64,000 bases of DNA from assembly GCF_000834655.1 (NCBI RefSeq), contig NZ_JXQQ01000010.1, positions 1-64,000 of the forward strand. The letters are read 5' to 3'. A program made the position numbers and the translations under genes. Under the pieces are notes generated by a model. It was not told the origin of the DNA and searched no databases. It worked only from the letters and a program-made list of their open reading frames with translations. Below are positions 16,791 to 24,370 of the stretch, one piece after another; the first letter of the stretch is position 1; every line of letters starts with the position of its first letter. This DNA is from Variovorax paradoxus. Lineage in GTDB: Bacteria > Pseudomonadota > Gammaproteobacteria > Burkholderiales > Burkholderiaceae_C.

Positions 16791-17843
16791 TTATTCGAGC
16801 TTGATGCCTTGGCTCGCGATGATCTCGGTGAGCGCGGCCGTGTCCGATCGCACCCGGCGCAGCAGCGCCTCCTCCGAGATGCCAGCCGCCTCGTAGCCGT
16901 GCTGGAAAAGCTTCTGCCGCACCTCGGGCAGGCGGATGACTTCCGAGAGGACCTGCGTCAGCCGCTGCACCATGGGAGCAGGCAGGCTCGCGGGCGCGGC
17001 CGCTGCGGTCCAGATCTCGAGTTCGAAATCCTTGAGGCCCGCCTCCTGCAGGGTCGGGTAATCAGGCACGAGTGCGGAACGGCGCGCCGAGGTCACGCCA
17101 ATGGCGCGCAGCTTTCCGGCCTTGACCTGCTCCTGTGCGAGGCCCGGCGGAAGGAGCGCCAGTTGCAGCTGCGCGCCGATCAGACCGGTGATGACCTGCG
17201 GGTTGCCCTGGTAGGGCACATGCACCGCGCCGATGCCTGTGCGGGCCTTCAGGAGTTCCATGCCGAGGTGGCCGATCGTGCCGATGCCGGGCGTCCCGTA
17301 GCTCCACTTCGCTCCCGCGGTACGCGCCGCCTCGACAAAGCCGCGGGGATCGGCCTTCCAGACCTCCGGCGTCGTGGCGAGCACGAGGGGCGCGGTGCAG
17401 ATGATGCTCAGCGGAACGAGGTCCTTCTGCGGATCGTAGGAAGTCGCCGGATTGAGGATCTTGGCGATCGTCATGTTGCCGTTGATGAGGATCCCGACCG
17501 TGTGCCTGTCGGTGGACTTCGCGACGACGTCCGCCGCGATGTTGCCGCTGGCCCCCGGATGGTTCTCGACGATCACCGGCTGGCCCAGTGCCTTCGCCAT
17601 CGGCGCCGCCAGGACACGCGCCACGAAATCCGGCGAAGACCCGCCGCCGAAGCCGACGACCAGGCGCAGCGGTCGCGTCGGCCAGTTCATATCGACCGGG
17701 CGGACGCCCGAAGCGTCCGGGGGGCCAGGATCGGCGCGGCTGGTGACACCGGACGATTGCGCGCAGGCGACACCGGCGCACAAGAGCGCGCCAAAAAGCC
17801 ATGGCAGACGCGCGGCGAACTTGCGAAAAATTGGAAGGGACAT
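16791..17843 (-). CDS. Bug-family (TctC-like) tripartite tricarboxylate transporter binding protein
   Basis: 350 residues. Signal peptide (about 1-30, ending CAGVACAQ). The mature part has WPTRPLRLVVGFGGGSSPDFVARVL, GQPVIVENHPGASGNIAADVVAKS and, later, IGHLGMELLKARTG with VPYQGNPQ, the usual Bug signatures for gripping a carboxylate between two lobes in the periplasm. No TctA/TctB membrane genes are adjacent, as is usual for the large Bug paralogue sets of Burkholderiales. First gene of the pair with the chorismate-mutase-like protein. ATG 17843 is the only ATG before the signal sequence; no clear ribosome site. Confidence 0.9.
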   Translation of the reverse strand: MSLPIFRKFAARLPWLFGALLCAGVACAQSSGVTSRADPGPPDASGVRPVDMNWPTRPLRLVVGFGGGSSPDFVARVLAAPMAKALGQPVIVENHPGASGNIAADVVAKSTDRHTVGILINGNMTIAKILNPATSYDPQKDLVPLSIICTAPLVLATTPEVWKADPRGFVEAARTAGAKWSYGTPGIGTIGHLGMELLKARTGIGAVHVPYQGNPQVITGLIGAQLQLALLPPGLAQEQVKAGKLRAIGVTSARRSALVPDYPTLQEAGLKDFELEIWTAAAAPASLPAPMVQRLTQVLSEVIRLPEVRQKLFQHGYEAAGISEEALLRRVRSDTAALTEIIASQGIKLE

Positions 17844-18286
17844 GGCAGAACGAATTGGGAATCGGAAGCCCAAGTCTTTCCGCGACGCGGCGCAGCATCA
17901 ACTCCTGCTTGATGTGCAAGATGAGCTGCACGCGACATCGTGCCGCGCGGACTCGGCTTGCCTGCGGGCAGGCAAGACCATGGCCCGTCGCCTTTGCTTG
18001 TCATGCAAGACCGCGGCTGAGCGTCATGTGACGCCACCTCCTTCGCAGGCTGGCGGCCGGTCCCTCAACAGGCCGTTGACCGCCGGCCCGGGGAAGGTCC
18101 GACTGCCAACTCGCGGCATCGCGCGGCCGGCGTGCCATACAAGGGTCGGGCACCGGCCGGCGCATGCAGGCATACGCCCTCGTGTTGCCGGATGCTGATG
18201 ACCGTCATGCCCGACCGAGACCGGGTCAACACGGCAAGCCACTCGACGCGCGGAATGAGCCCACAAAGCCGGGCCGGCGCCGGCCT
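17844..18286. other. intergenic, no gene seen
   Basis: About 440 bp between the Bug-type gene start and the end of rep. No gene-like frame or clear terminator found. The promoter of the Bug/mutase operon should lie near its left edge. Confidence 0.35.
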
Positions 18287-19669
18287 TCAGGCCAAGGCGC
18301 CAGGTCCCTGCTGCGCGTTCCAATCAGGACCGTACGTGGCAGCTGCGTACGTCTGCACCACCACCGAACCCAGCATGCCGTGCATCACGTCGCCCTGCGA
18401 GGCGCGACGGCTGACGATGGCCGTGAGCATCCCTTTCGATGCGAGCGACTGCAGCGCGCGATCCACCCACACCTGCCGTTGTGCCGGGTCCATCGCCTCG
18501 ATCTCCTTGCGCATCGCCCGGATCCGCTCGCCTGCCGAGTCCGCCGGCGCGGGCTGCGTGACCAGGGGCGGCGAAGGCGCTGCAGGGACGATGTCGGGCG
18601 GCATCGGATCCGGCGCAACCTCGCTTTGGGACGGGCGCTCGTTGCGCAACAGGGAGCGAAGGTACGAGTACGCGTTGTCGACTGCACGCAGGGAGTTCTT
18701 TGCGGCGCGGCGCTCCAGCGTGTCGAGCTGCTCGCGCACCTTGTCTTCCCCGAACTCCTTGATCAGGCCGTCCAGCTTGATCTCCCGGATCCCGAGCGTC
18801 TCGCCGCGAAGCACCAGATTGGCATCCACCGGCTTTTCCTGTCCTGCCGGGTTGGCGGTCTTGGCACGGCGGCGCACGGCGAATTGCACCTCGCTCACTA
18901 CCCTGCCCTGCCGATGTTCGATGAGTTCAATCTCCAGATCCGTTTCCTGATTGATCTCGGCCACCGCTTCCTTGACGCGCTCGTTCTTGAACTTTCGCCA
19001 CTCGCGTTTGTCACCGCCGGGTATGTTGCTCAGCGCATCCGTCCACCAGCCAACCGGTTTGCGACTGGTGACGCCACCTGGGTTGTCGCGATAGCGCACG
19101 CAGATCTCGTAGAGGGCGATGGCTGCATAGGTGCTCAGCCGTGCGAGCACATCCAGTTCGATGCGCGCCCATCGGGACGGATCACGCAGCGCAGTCATGA
19201 TGGAAGGCGGGAAGGACCAGCTCACCCAGGTCTCGCCGCGACGGACCTCCAGTGCCACCTCGGACAGCATGGAGAAGCCGCGCCACTTCACCCCGTCGCC
19301 GGGCGCGGTGGACTCCCAGTCCACCTCCAGGCTGCGCATCTCGCCCAGATAACGCTTGGCGGCGGTGCGGTCGGCGCCATCCGAACCCGTTGTGCGAAGC
19401 ACCGCCGCCAGCGGCGCCTCGAACATGAAATCTGCCAGCGGCATGGCGGCCATCGATCCCAGGCGGGCCTGCGACACTTGGAGCAGCACCGTGTAGATGC
19501 GCCTGGCCGTCAAGGTCACTCGCGCCGAGCGCGGGACCATCACGATCATTTCATGCGGTTTGCGCAGTTCCAGCGCCTCCCCTGCGCCGGGGCGTGAGGT
19601 CGGAATGAGGGAGCTGTCGGGAGGCGCGGGCATAGGGAGATCATATGTCCAATGATGCTTGGACACCAT
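18287..19669 (-). CDS. replication initiator protein (Rep_3 type)
   Basis: About 460 residues. The central part has two winged-helix-like regions: the first around RSARVTLTARRIYTVLLQVSQARL (about 45-70), the second with ELDVLARLSTYAAIALYEICVRYRDNPGG (about 170-200), the layout of Rep_3/RepA-type iteron-binding initiators. A Pro-rich linker and a C-terminal extension follow. It is transcribed away from the origin, and the iterons begin 37 bp from its start. Start taken as ATG 19669; GTG 19675 and ATG 19633 are possible. It should bind the six iterons, melt the origin with DnaA and control copy number. Confidence 0.85.
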   Translation of the reverse strand: MVSKHHWTYDLPMPAPPDSSLIPTSRPGAGEALELRKPHEMIVMVPRSARVTLTARRIYTVLLQVSQARLGSMAAMPLADFMFEAPLAAVLRTTGSDGADRTAAKRYLGEMRSLEVDWESTAPGDGVKWRGFSMLSEVALEVRRGETWVSWSFPPSIMTALRDPSRWARIELDVLARLSTYAAIALYEICVRYRDNPGGVTSRKPVGWWTDALSNIPGGDKREWRKFKNERVKEAVAEINQETDLEIELIEHRQGRVVSEVQFAVRRRAKTANPAGQEKPVDANLVLRGETLGIREIKLDGLIKEFGEDKVREQLDTLERRAAKNSLRAVDNAYSYLRSLLRNERPSQSEVAPDPMPPDIVPAAPSPPLVTQPAPADSAGERIRAMRKEIEAMDPAQRQVWVDRALQSLASKGMLTAIVSRRASQGDVMHGMLGSVVVQTYAAATYGPDWNAQQGPGALA

Positions 19670-19705
19670 GCACACGCCGACACCTGGGATCGGGCGGAGC
19701 TTCGC

Positions 19706-19864
19706 GGTTAAACCACGGACGCTTGCTCAGCGGGCCTTGGCCTGGCGCGAGTAAAGCACGGACGCGAAGCAGTTGAGGAGGCCCTGCAAGCCCGAGTAAA
19801 TCGCGGACGCCCCATGGTTTCAGGCCAAGAAATGTCCTCAACAACGCCGGGTAAATCGCGGACA
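19706..19864 (+). repeat. iterons 1-4
   Basis: Four direct 16-bp repeats of consensus GRGTAAAtCrCGGACg type at 19706-19721, 19749-19764, 19794-19809 and 19849-19864. Spacings are 43, 45 and 55 bp, so they are not strictly helically phased. They are the likely binding sites of the Rep protein encoded beside them. Confidence 0.88.
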
Positions 19865-19912
19865 GTTCGAGTTCAGGCTTTGCAGCGAGGTTCAAGCGCA
19901 TGGAAAATCGAG

Positions 19913-19921
19913 TTATCCACA
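19913..19921 (+). other. DnaA box 1
   Basis: Perfect TTATCCACA, between iterons 4 and 5. Confidence 0.85.
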
Positions 19922-19967
19922 GCCGGACGGCGGGCGAGATCGCATGCGGACACCTTCCGAGCAGAGA

Positions 19968-20016
19968 ACGGACGGATCCGAGAAAACCACGGACGGATCC
20001 GGTTAAATCACGGACA
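19968..20016 (+). repeat. iterons 5-6 with GGATCC-linked repeats
   Basis: Iteron 5 is at 19980-19995 and iteron 6 at 20001-20016, only 21 bp apart, each ending in a CACGGAC core. An extra ACGGACGGATCCG unit precedes iteron 5 and recurs between 5 and 6, giving a denser cluster next to the AT-rich segment. Confidence 0.82.
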
Positions 20017-20025
20017 GCGCACTGC

Positions 20026-20120
20026 AAATAAACGCGCTAACTCATTGTCAGAAAACAACTTTTCCGAATTTCGGCGTGCGCCTAACTTCTCTAATGTATT
20101 GAATATTTACTTAAACTCGG
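20026..20120. other. AT-rich candidate unwinding element
   Basis: Nearly 100 bp markedly richer in A+T than the surroundings, including TATTGAATATTTACTTAAA, placed between the iterons and DnaA box 2. The position is right for the site of initial strand opening. Confidence 0.65.
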
Positions 20121-20125
20121 GAGAG

Positions 20126-20134
20126 TTATCCACA
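20126..20134 (+). other. DnaA box 2
   Basis: Perfect TTATCCACA in the same orientation as box 1, at the parA-proximal edge of the AT-rich segment. Confidence 0.85.
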
Positions 20135-20241
20135 AACTCGATCCACTGAAGCCGGATTTCACTTGAAACTTGAGAATTCTTCGATTATTCGCAGACGGTG
20201 GGCATAATCGCACGACAGTCGAATTTTCAAGGGCTTTTCAA

Positions 20242-21438
20242 GTGGACATCAAACAAACAATTAAACGCCAGTCCCTCGAGGATATCGAGCTCCAGGCGCA
20301 ACGCATCGCTGGCATGATGGATCACATCCGCTCCGCGATGCTGGCGCCGACGGCCGTCAAGATCGCCCCTTCACTTGGCAGTGCGCAGCTTGCGGAGCTG
20401 TGCGGTGTCGACAAATCGAAGATTGCATACCGCCTCACACGTGGCGACTTGCCCGCCGGCAATATCCAGGGCAACCGTCGCGAGTGGACGATGGCCGAAG
20501 CACAGGCCTGGTCCCGAGATTTCAGGGCGTCGCACATCAGGCCCAAGGGCGCGGCAGGCATCACGATCACTGTCGCCAACTTCAAGGGCGGCGTCGCAAA
20601 AACGACTTCCGCAGTGACGTTGGCGCAGGGGCTTTCCATGCGCGGTCATCGGGTGCTCTTGCTGGACCTCGATCCCCAAGGCTCGGCGACCACCCTGTTT
20701 GGCGTGCTTCCTGATGCGGAAGTGGACCCGGAGCATACGGCCATGCCATTGTTCGCGGGCGATCAAGAAGATCTCTCCTATGCCATCCGTCCCACGTATT
20801 GGCCGAACATCGATCTCGTATGCGCGGCTCCCCTGCTCTACAGCGCCGAGTTCATTCTGCCGGCGCGCCAGGCCAAGGATCCTGGCTTCGAATTCTGGCG
20901 TGTGCTGGATCGCGGTCTGGACGCCTTGCGGGAAGCCTATGACGTCATCGTGATCGACACGCCGCCGTCTTTGAGCTATGTGACCATCAATGCACTGATG
21001 GCGGCCGACGGCGTGATCATGCCTCTTCCCCCGTCGGCGCTTGACTTCGCGAGCTCTGCGCAATTCTGGGACCTGTTTTCGGACCTGTGCAATCAACTCA
21101 TACGCAGCCGTGGCAAGAACAAGAGTTTCGAGTTCATCGATGTGCTCCTGTCCCGCGTGGAAGCATCGGATGCCGCCAGCTCGATTGTCCGGCGATGGGT
21201 ACTCGAGGGCTATGGCGACAAGGTCCTGCCGATCGAGATTCCGAAGACGGCGGTTGCCGCGACAGCCAGCGCAGAGTTCGGGACGGTGTATGACCTGCCC
21301 CGAGGCTCCGTGAATTCCAAGACCTTTGCCAGAGCGCGCGACGCCTACGATCGCATGTGCGAGCTGGTCGAACAGCAGATCGAGGCGGTCTGGGCGCGGC
21401 AGTTGGCCGAAAGTGTTTTGCTGTCTACAGGAGATTGA
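20242..21438 (+). CDS. parA: ParA partition ATPase
   Basis: 398 residues, type Ia ParA with an N-terminal DNA-binding extension. A helix-turn-helix-like stretch near residues 45-70 (SAQLAELCGVDKSKIAYRL) is followed by the deviant Walker A KGGVAKTTSAVTLA, Walker A' LLLDLDPQGS and Walker B VIVIDTPPSL. It forms ATP-dependent assemblies on the nucleoid that move ParB-parS complexes, and the extension lets it repress its own promoter. GTG 20242 is preferred (AAGGG 9 bp upstream); a TTG at 20170 would add 24 unlikely residues. parB starts 1 bp after its stop. Confidence 0.92.
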   Translation: MDIKQTIKRQSLEDIELQAQRIAGMMDHIRSAMLAPTAVKIAPSLGSAQLAELCGVDKSKIAYRLTRGDLPAGNIQGNRREWTMAEAQAWSRDFRASHIRPKGAAGITITVANFKGGVAKTTSAVTLAQGLSMRGHRVLLLDLDPQGSATTLFGVLPDAEVDPEHTAMPLFAGDQEDLSYAIRPTYWPNIDLVCAAPLLYSAEFILPARQAKDPGFEFWRVLDRGLDALREAYDVIVIDTPPSLSYVTINALMAADGVIMPLPPSALDFASSAQFWDLFSDLCNQLIRSRGKNKSFEFIDVLLSRVEASDAASSIVRRWVLEGYGDKVLPIEIPKTAVAATASAEFGTVYDLPRGSVNSKTFARARDAYDRMCELVEQQIEAVWARQLAESVLLSTGD

Positions 21439-21439
21439 C

Positions 21440-22483
21440 ATGGGACTGCGCGACAAAGCATCCAAGATTGACTTTGCGTCGTTGACGAGCGGTGCAGGCT
21501 TCTCGCCGGACACCAAGCAGCCGAAGACGGCGCCGGGCGCGATGATGGCGTTCGCCAACGACGCGCGCTCCGATCTCTTGAAGGAGAACGAGGAATTGCG
21601 CCAGGTTGCCGCGCGGGTGGCGGGATTGGAAGCCGAGCTTGGCGAGGTCGTGGAAGATCTTCGCGCATGGGATGGCGCCAAGGCCACGCGCCAATTGGAT
21701 CCGGCGACCATCGCGCCCAGCCGTTATGCGAACCGCCATGCAAGCAGTTTCGATGGCGAGGATTTCGATCGCCTCAAGCGTGAGATTCAGGAGGCGGGCG
21801 GCAACGTTCAACCGATCAAGGTCAGACCGGTCGGCGCAAAGCAGGCCGATGGCGTGCTTTACGAAATCGTCTTTGGGCATCGTCGCCACGAGGCGTGCCG
21901 GCAGTTGGGCATTCCGGTATTGGCGGTGGTGGATAACCTCGACGATCGTTCGTTGTTTGTCGAGATGGAGCGCGAGAACCGTGAACGCCAGGATCTGTCG
22001 CCATGGGAGCAGGGAATGATGTACGCCCGAGCCCTGGATCTGGGGCTGTTCGCATCCAACCGGCAACTCGCCTCCACGCTCGGCATCGACCATAGCAATG
22101 TCGGCAAATCCTTGGCGCTCGCGCGTTTGCCGGATGCGGTCGTCAGCGCATTCCGTTCGCCGCTCGAGATCCAATTGCGTTGGGCTCCGCTGCTCAACCG
22201 CGCATTGGAAACAGACGAACCGGGCGTGTTGGCGAGAGCTCAGGGGCTGGCTACGAGAAGTCCGCGGGCGCTGGCCAAAGAGGTGTTGCACGAGTTGCTG
22301 TCCTCGCAAGCCGATGTACAAGTTCAAGCTCGCCCGTACGCGCTGCAGGTGGCCGGCAAAAAAGCGGCGACGTTGACGTTCGACGCCGACGGCCGCGCAA
22401 GCATTCGCATCCATCTGCCGCTGACCGAAGCCAAACGCCGGAAGCTGCAGGAGCTCTTGCAGGCATTCATGGCCGAGCTTTGA
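21440..22483 (+). CDS. parB: ParB centromere-binding protein
   Basis: 347 residues. The N-terminus is a short linker to ParA; the ParB/Spo0J CTPase domain (about 95-200) has the GHRRHEA box with its key arginines and ENRERQDLSPWEQG. The helix-turn-helix (about 205-240) reads ASNRQLASTLGIDHSNVGKSLALARL, and the Lys/Arg-rich C-terminus should dimerise. AGGAG 6 bp before ATG 21440 sets the start. Downstream palindromes at 22.5-23.3 kb are its probable binding sites. Confidence 0.93.
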   Translation: MGLRDKASKIDFASLTSGAGFSPDTKQPKTAPGAMMAFANDARSDLLKENEELRQVAARVAGLEAELGEVVEDLRAWDGAKATRQLDPATIAPSRYANRHASSFDGEDFDRLKREIQEAGGNVQPIKVRPVGAKQADGVLYEIVFGHRRHEACRQLGIPVLAVVDNLDDRSLFVEMERENRERQDLSPWEQGMMYARALDLGLFASNRQLASTLGIDHSNVGKSLALARLPDAVVSAFRSPLEIQLRWAPLLNRALETDEPGVLARAQGLATRSPRALAKEVLHELLSSQADVQVQARPYALQVAGKKAATLTFDADGRASIRIHLPLTEAKRRKLQELLQAFMAEL

Positions 22484-22507
22484 GCTGAGACAGAGCAAGA
22501 GGTAAAG

Positions 22508-22540
22508 GGGGGGTGGTTCCGAACCACCCCCCTTTTTTTT
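22508..22540 (+). terminator. parB terminator that contains a parS-like palindrome
   Basis: Inverted repeat 22508-22532: 12-bp arms around a single C, core GTGGTTC-C-GAACCAC, followed by eight T (22533-22540). This is a strong rho-independent terminator for parAB. The same core occurs twice more within 800 bp, without a T-run, so this copy probably serves both as terminator and ParB site. Confidence 0.85.
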
Positions 22541-22733
22541 CTGTCACAAGTCGCGCGGGTCCGCCACGCAAGGCAAGGGATCGACTCCACGTGGCAGCCG
22601 GACAATGGCGTCGTTACCCTCAAAACTTCACATCAGCGAACCCCGCAGTTCGGAGAACGAAGCCCCTCGGCTGCGTGCCCGCTGATCTTTTGCCGAATGA
22701 CTCTCTTGATTCGAGAACCGAAGGAGGCTGAGC

Positions 22734-23000
22734 ATGGCGGATGTGCAGTCGACCCCCCAACCGGGCTTGCGATTGAAGGTCACGCCGGATGCGCGCGTGG
22801 CAGGTTGGATCCCTCTCAATCCATCGAAAGCCGCTGCTGCCTCGGCCCTTCGTTGTAATGCCCTAGTTTGGCTTGCTGCGCTGAATATTCTGGCTGCGCA
22901 AGCGCTGGGTGCCCCCCGTTCCGGTTCCGGTAAGGTTTGCCGACAGCGCTACCGCAGCAATGAGGGGCGAGTGGTCAAAACGGAATTGCTTCCAGTTTGA
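22734..23000 (+). CDS. hypothetical small protein
   Basis: An 88-residue frame with a very good ribosome site (AAGGAGG, 7 bp before ATG 22734). The N-terminal third is polar (GLRLKVTPDARVAGWIPLN); then follows an Ala/Leu-rich stretch (about 37-60) that could span a membrane. It does not match anything I know and could be a gene fragment. Confidence 0.4.
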   Translation: MADVQSTPQPGLRLKVTPDARVAGWIPLNPSKAAAASALRCNALVWLAALNILAAQALGAPRSGSGKVCRQRYRSNEGRVVKTELLPV

Positions 23001-23059
23001 GTTTCGTAGTTGTCACTTCCTACCCAAAGTTCAGTGTCCAACGGCGCTGACTGGAGGGG

Positions 23060-23074
23060 GTGGTTCGGAACCAC
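23060..23074. other. parS-like palindrome 2
   Basis: GTGGTTC-G-GAACCAC, a 15-bp palindrome with a single central G, flanked by G and C runs. Same core as the sites at 22508 and 23282. Confidence 0.7.
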
Positions 23075-23281
23075 ACCCCGGAGCGCAACCATTCAAACGG
23101 AGGATTCCATCCCGCAAGCGTTCAGACTGAGCTTCCGGCGCGGCAAATTCTCTCCCATGGCAGCACCACGCTATGGGCGGAATCCATTGCGCGGTCCAGG
23201 CTCGACAAGCGCGCGGCGCACTGAAAATTGTCCCTGCGATCTTCCGGCAAGGATGGATCAGCTCGAGTGCGGGGCTCCAAG

Positions 23282-23306
23282 GGGGTGTGGTTCCGAACCA
23301 CACCCC
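23282..23306. other. parS-like palindrome 3
   Basis: A perfect 25-bp inverted repeat with 12-bp arms around a central C: GGGGT, GTGGTTC-C-GAACCAC, ACCCC. No T-run follows, so termination is not its purpose. Very probably a ParB-binding centromere site. Confidence 0.72.
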
Positions 23307-24172
23307 ACGCGCTCGGCCGACACGAAACGCCGGATGGCTCCTCCAGGCGACGTGGTGGATGCACGTTCGCAACAGGATCCGGACCTGATCGGCGGACCAT
23401 GGCGCCATAGCACTCCAAAAATGTTGCCAACAGTCACTATGGGCATAAGGAGCTCTTACGGCGATTCCACACGCGCACCAGCCAATGCCGTGGGAGGGTC
23501 TGTCCGTTGGCAGCGCTCGCCGCGCTTGCAGGATTGGAACGGCTGCAGGGGAGAAGGGGGTCCGTTGCGACAGGGGGCACCACCGGGAGAGCTGGTGGAG
23601 ATCTTCAGGATCAGTCGTCCACGACGCTTCTCACCCTGCCCATCTTTGCTAGGCGTCGGAAGGACGAGCACTTGTTGGGTATGTTGCCCACGCGACATCC
23701 AGTTCGCCGAGCCGCGGTGCAAACCGGAGTCCGGGACAAGCCGCCTTCCTGAACGACGCGCCACGATTGCGTCCGTGGAATACCAGATTCGAAGGTGCGC
23801 GCTCGAGCGTGCTGGGCTGAAGGGCATCGGCCTCCAACGCGTCGACGACGCTGCCGCGGCACTGGCGGGCCCACTGTACAGCCCTGACGTCGGGTACCAA
23901 GGCGCCGGGCGCGTGCAAACGTTCAGGACCGTTCCACATCACCCTGGGGAGGATGACCAAGCCATGGCCCGTGTTCGTTGCCCGTCGGTACGCCGGCCGA
24001 TCATCGTCCACTTCATGCCTCTTAGGTTGGCACAGTCCGCGATCGACGGATGCCGCTTGGAGGTGAAAGCTCGTCCTCTTTCGAACTACTCAACTCAGGG
24101 CTAAGTTGTTGATTTAAATGGAAATTTGACCCCGCAACTTGAACGAAGCCCCAAAGTTCATCGAAAAAATGC

Positions 24173-24370
24173 ATGGATGATTATTTGCGGACTGTTAGAA
24201 TTCGGACCGTTGGCCACCTTCGAGCCATCTCACCATTTCATGAGCCCGCCCGCCTCCTGCACGCCAAGCTTGTCATCGAGCGGGGCATTGCTTACGCACC
24301 CTCGATGGTTCGTGGGCGTCTGCATTCGCAGTTCGCGGTAGATCCGGGCCGCGCGGGTTGGCTGCGATGA
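24173..24370 (+). CDS. small protein coupled to the recombinase gene
   Basis: A 65-residue basic frame whose TGA overlaps the recombinase ATG at 24367 (ATGA). It lies in DNA that changes from AT-rich to GC-rich. No recognised domain. It may be a leader peptide or a remnant; the coupling is the main support. Confidence 0.35.
   Translation: MDDYLRTVRIRTVGHLRAISPFHEPARLLHAKLVIERGIAYAPSMVRGRLHSQFAVDPGRAGWLR

Larger units (their letters stand above)
19700..20140. other. replication origin (iterons, DnaA boxes, AT-rich segment)
   Basis: The 570-bp gap between divergent rep and parA holds six direct 16-bp iterons, two perfect DnaA boxes (TTATCCACA) and an AT-rich stretch (20026-20120). These are the standard parts of an iteron-type origin. 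Presence of DnaA boxes plus iterons plus parAB fits a chromid or low-copy megaplasmid. Confidence 0.88.
23001..24172. other. non-coding region with parS-like sites
   Basis: 1.2 kb between parAB and the recombinase. It holds two of the three GGTTCSGAACC palindromes. Overlapping frames on both strands lack ribosome sites and motifs. Probably the centromere and decayed DNA. Confidence 0.45.

Noticed and set aside
16716..17912. 398-residue + strand frame opposite the Bug-type gene
   Set aside because: Arg/Asp-rich shadow with no signal peptide or domain.
18164..19597. 477-residue + strand frame opposite rep
   Set aside because: Antisense to an initiator with clear winged-helix motifs; no start signal.
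20371..21711. 446-residue frame opposite parA
   Set aside because: Shadow of parA; no motifs.
23010..24104. 364-residue frame across the parS-like sites
   Set aside because: Its residues around the palindromes only reflect the repeats; no ribosome site or domain.
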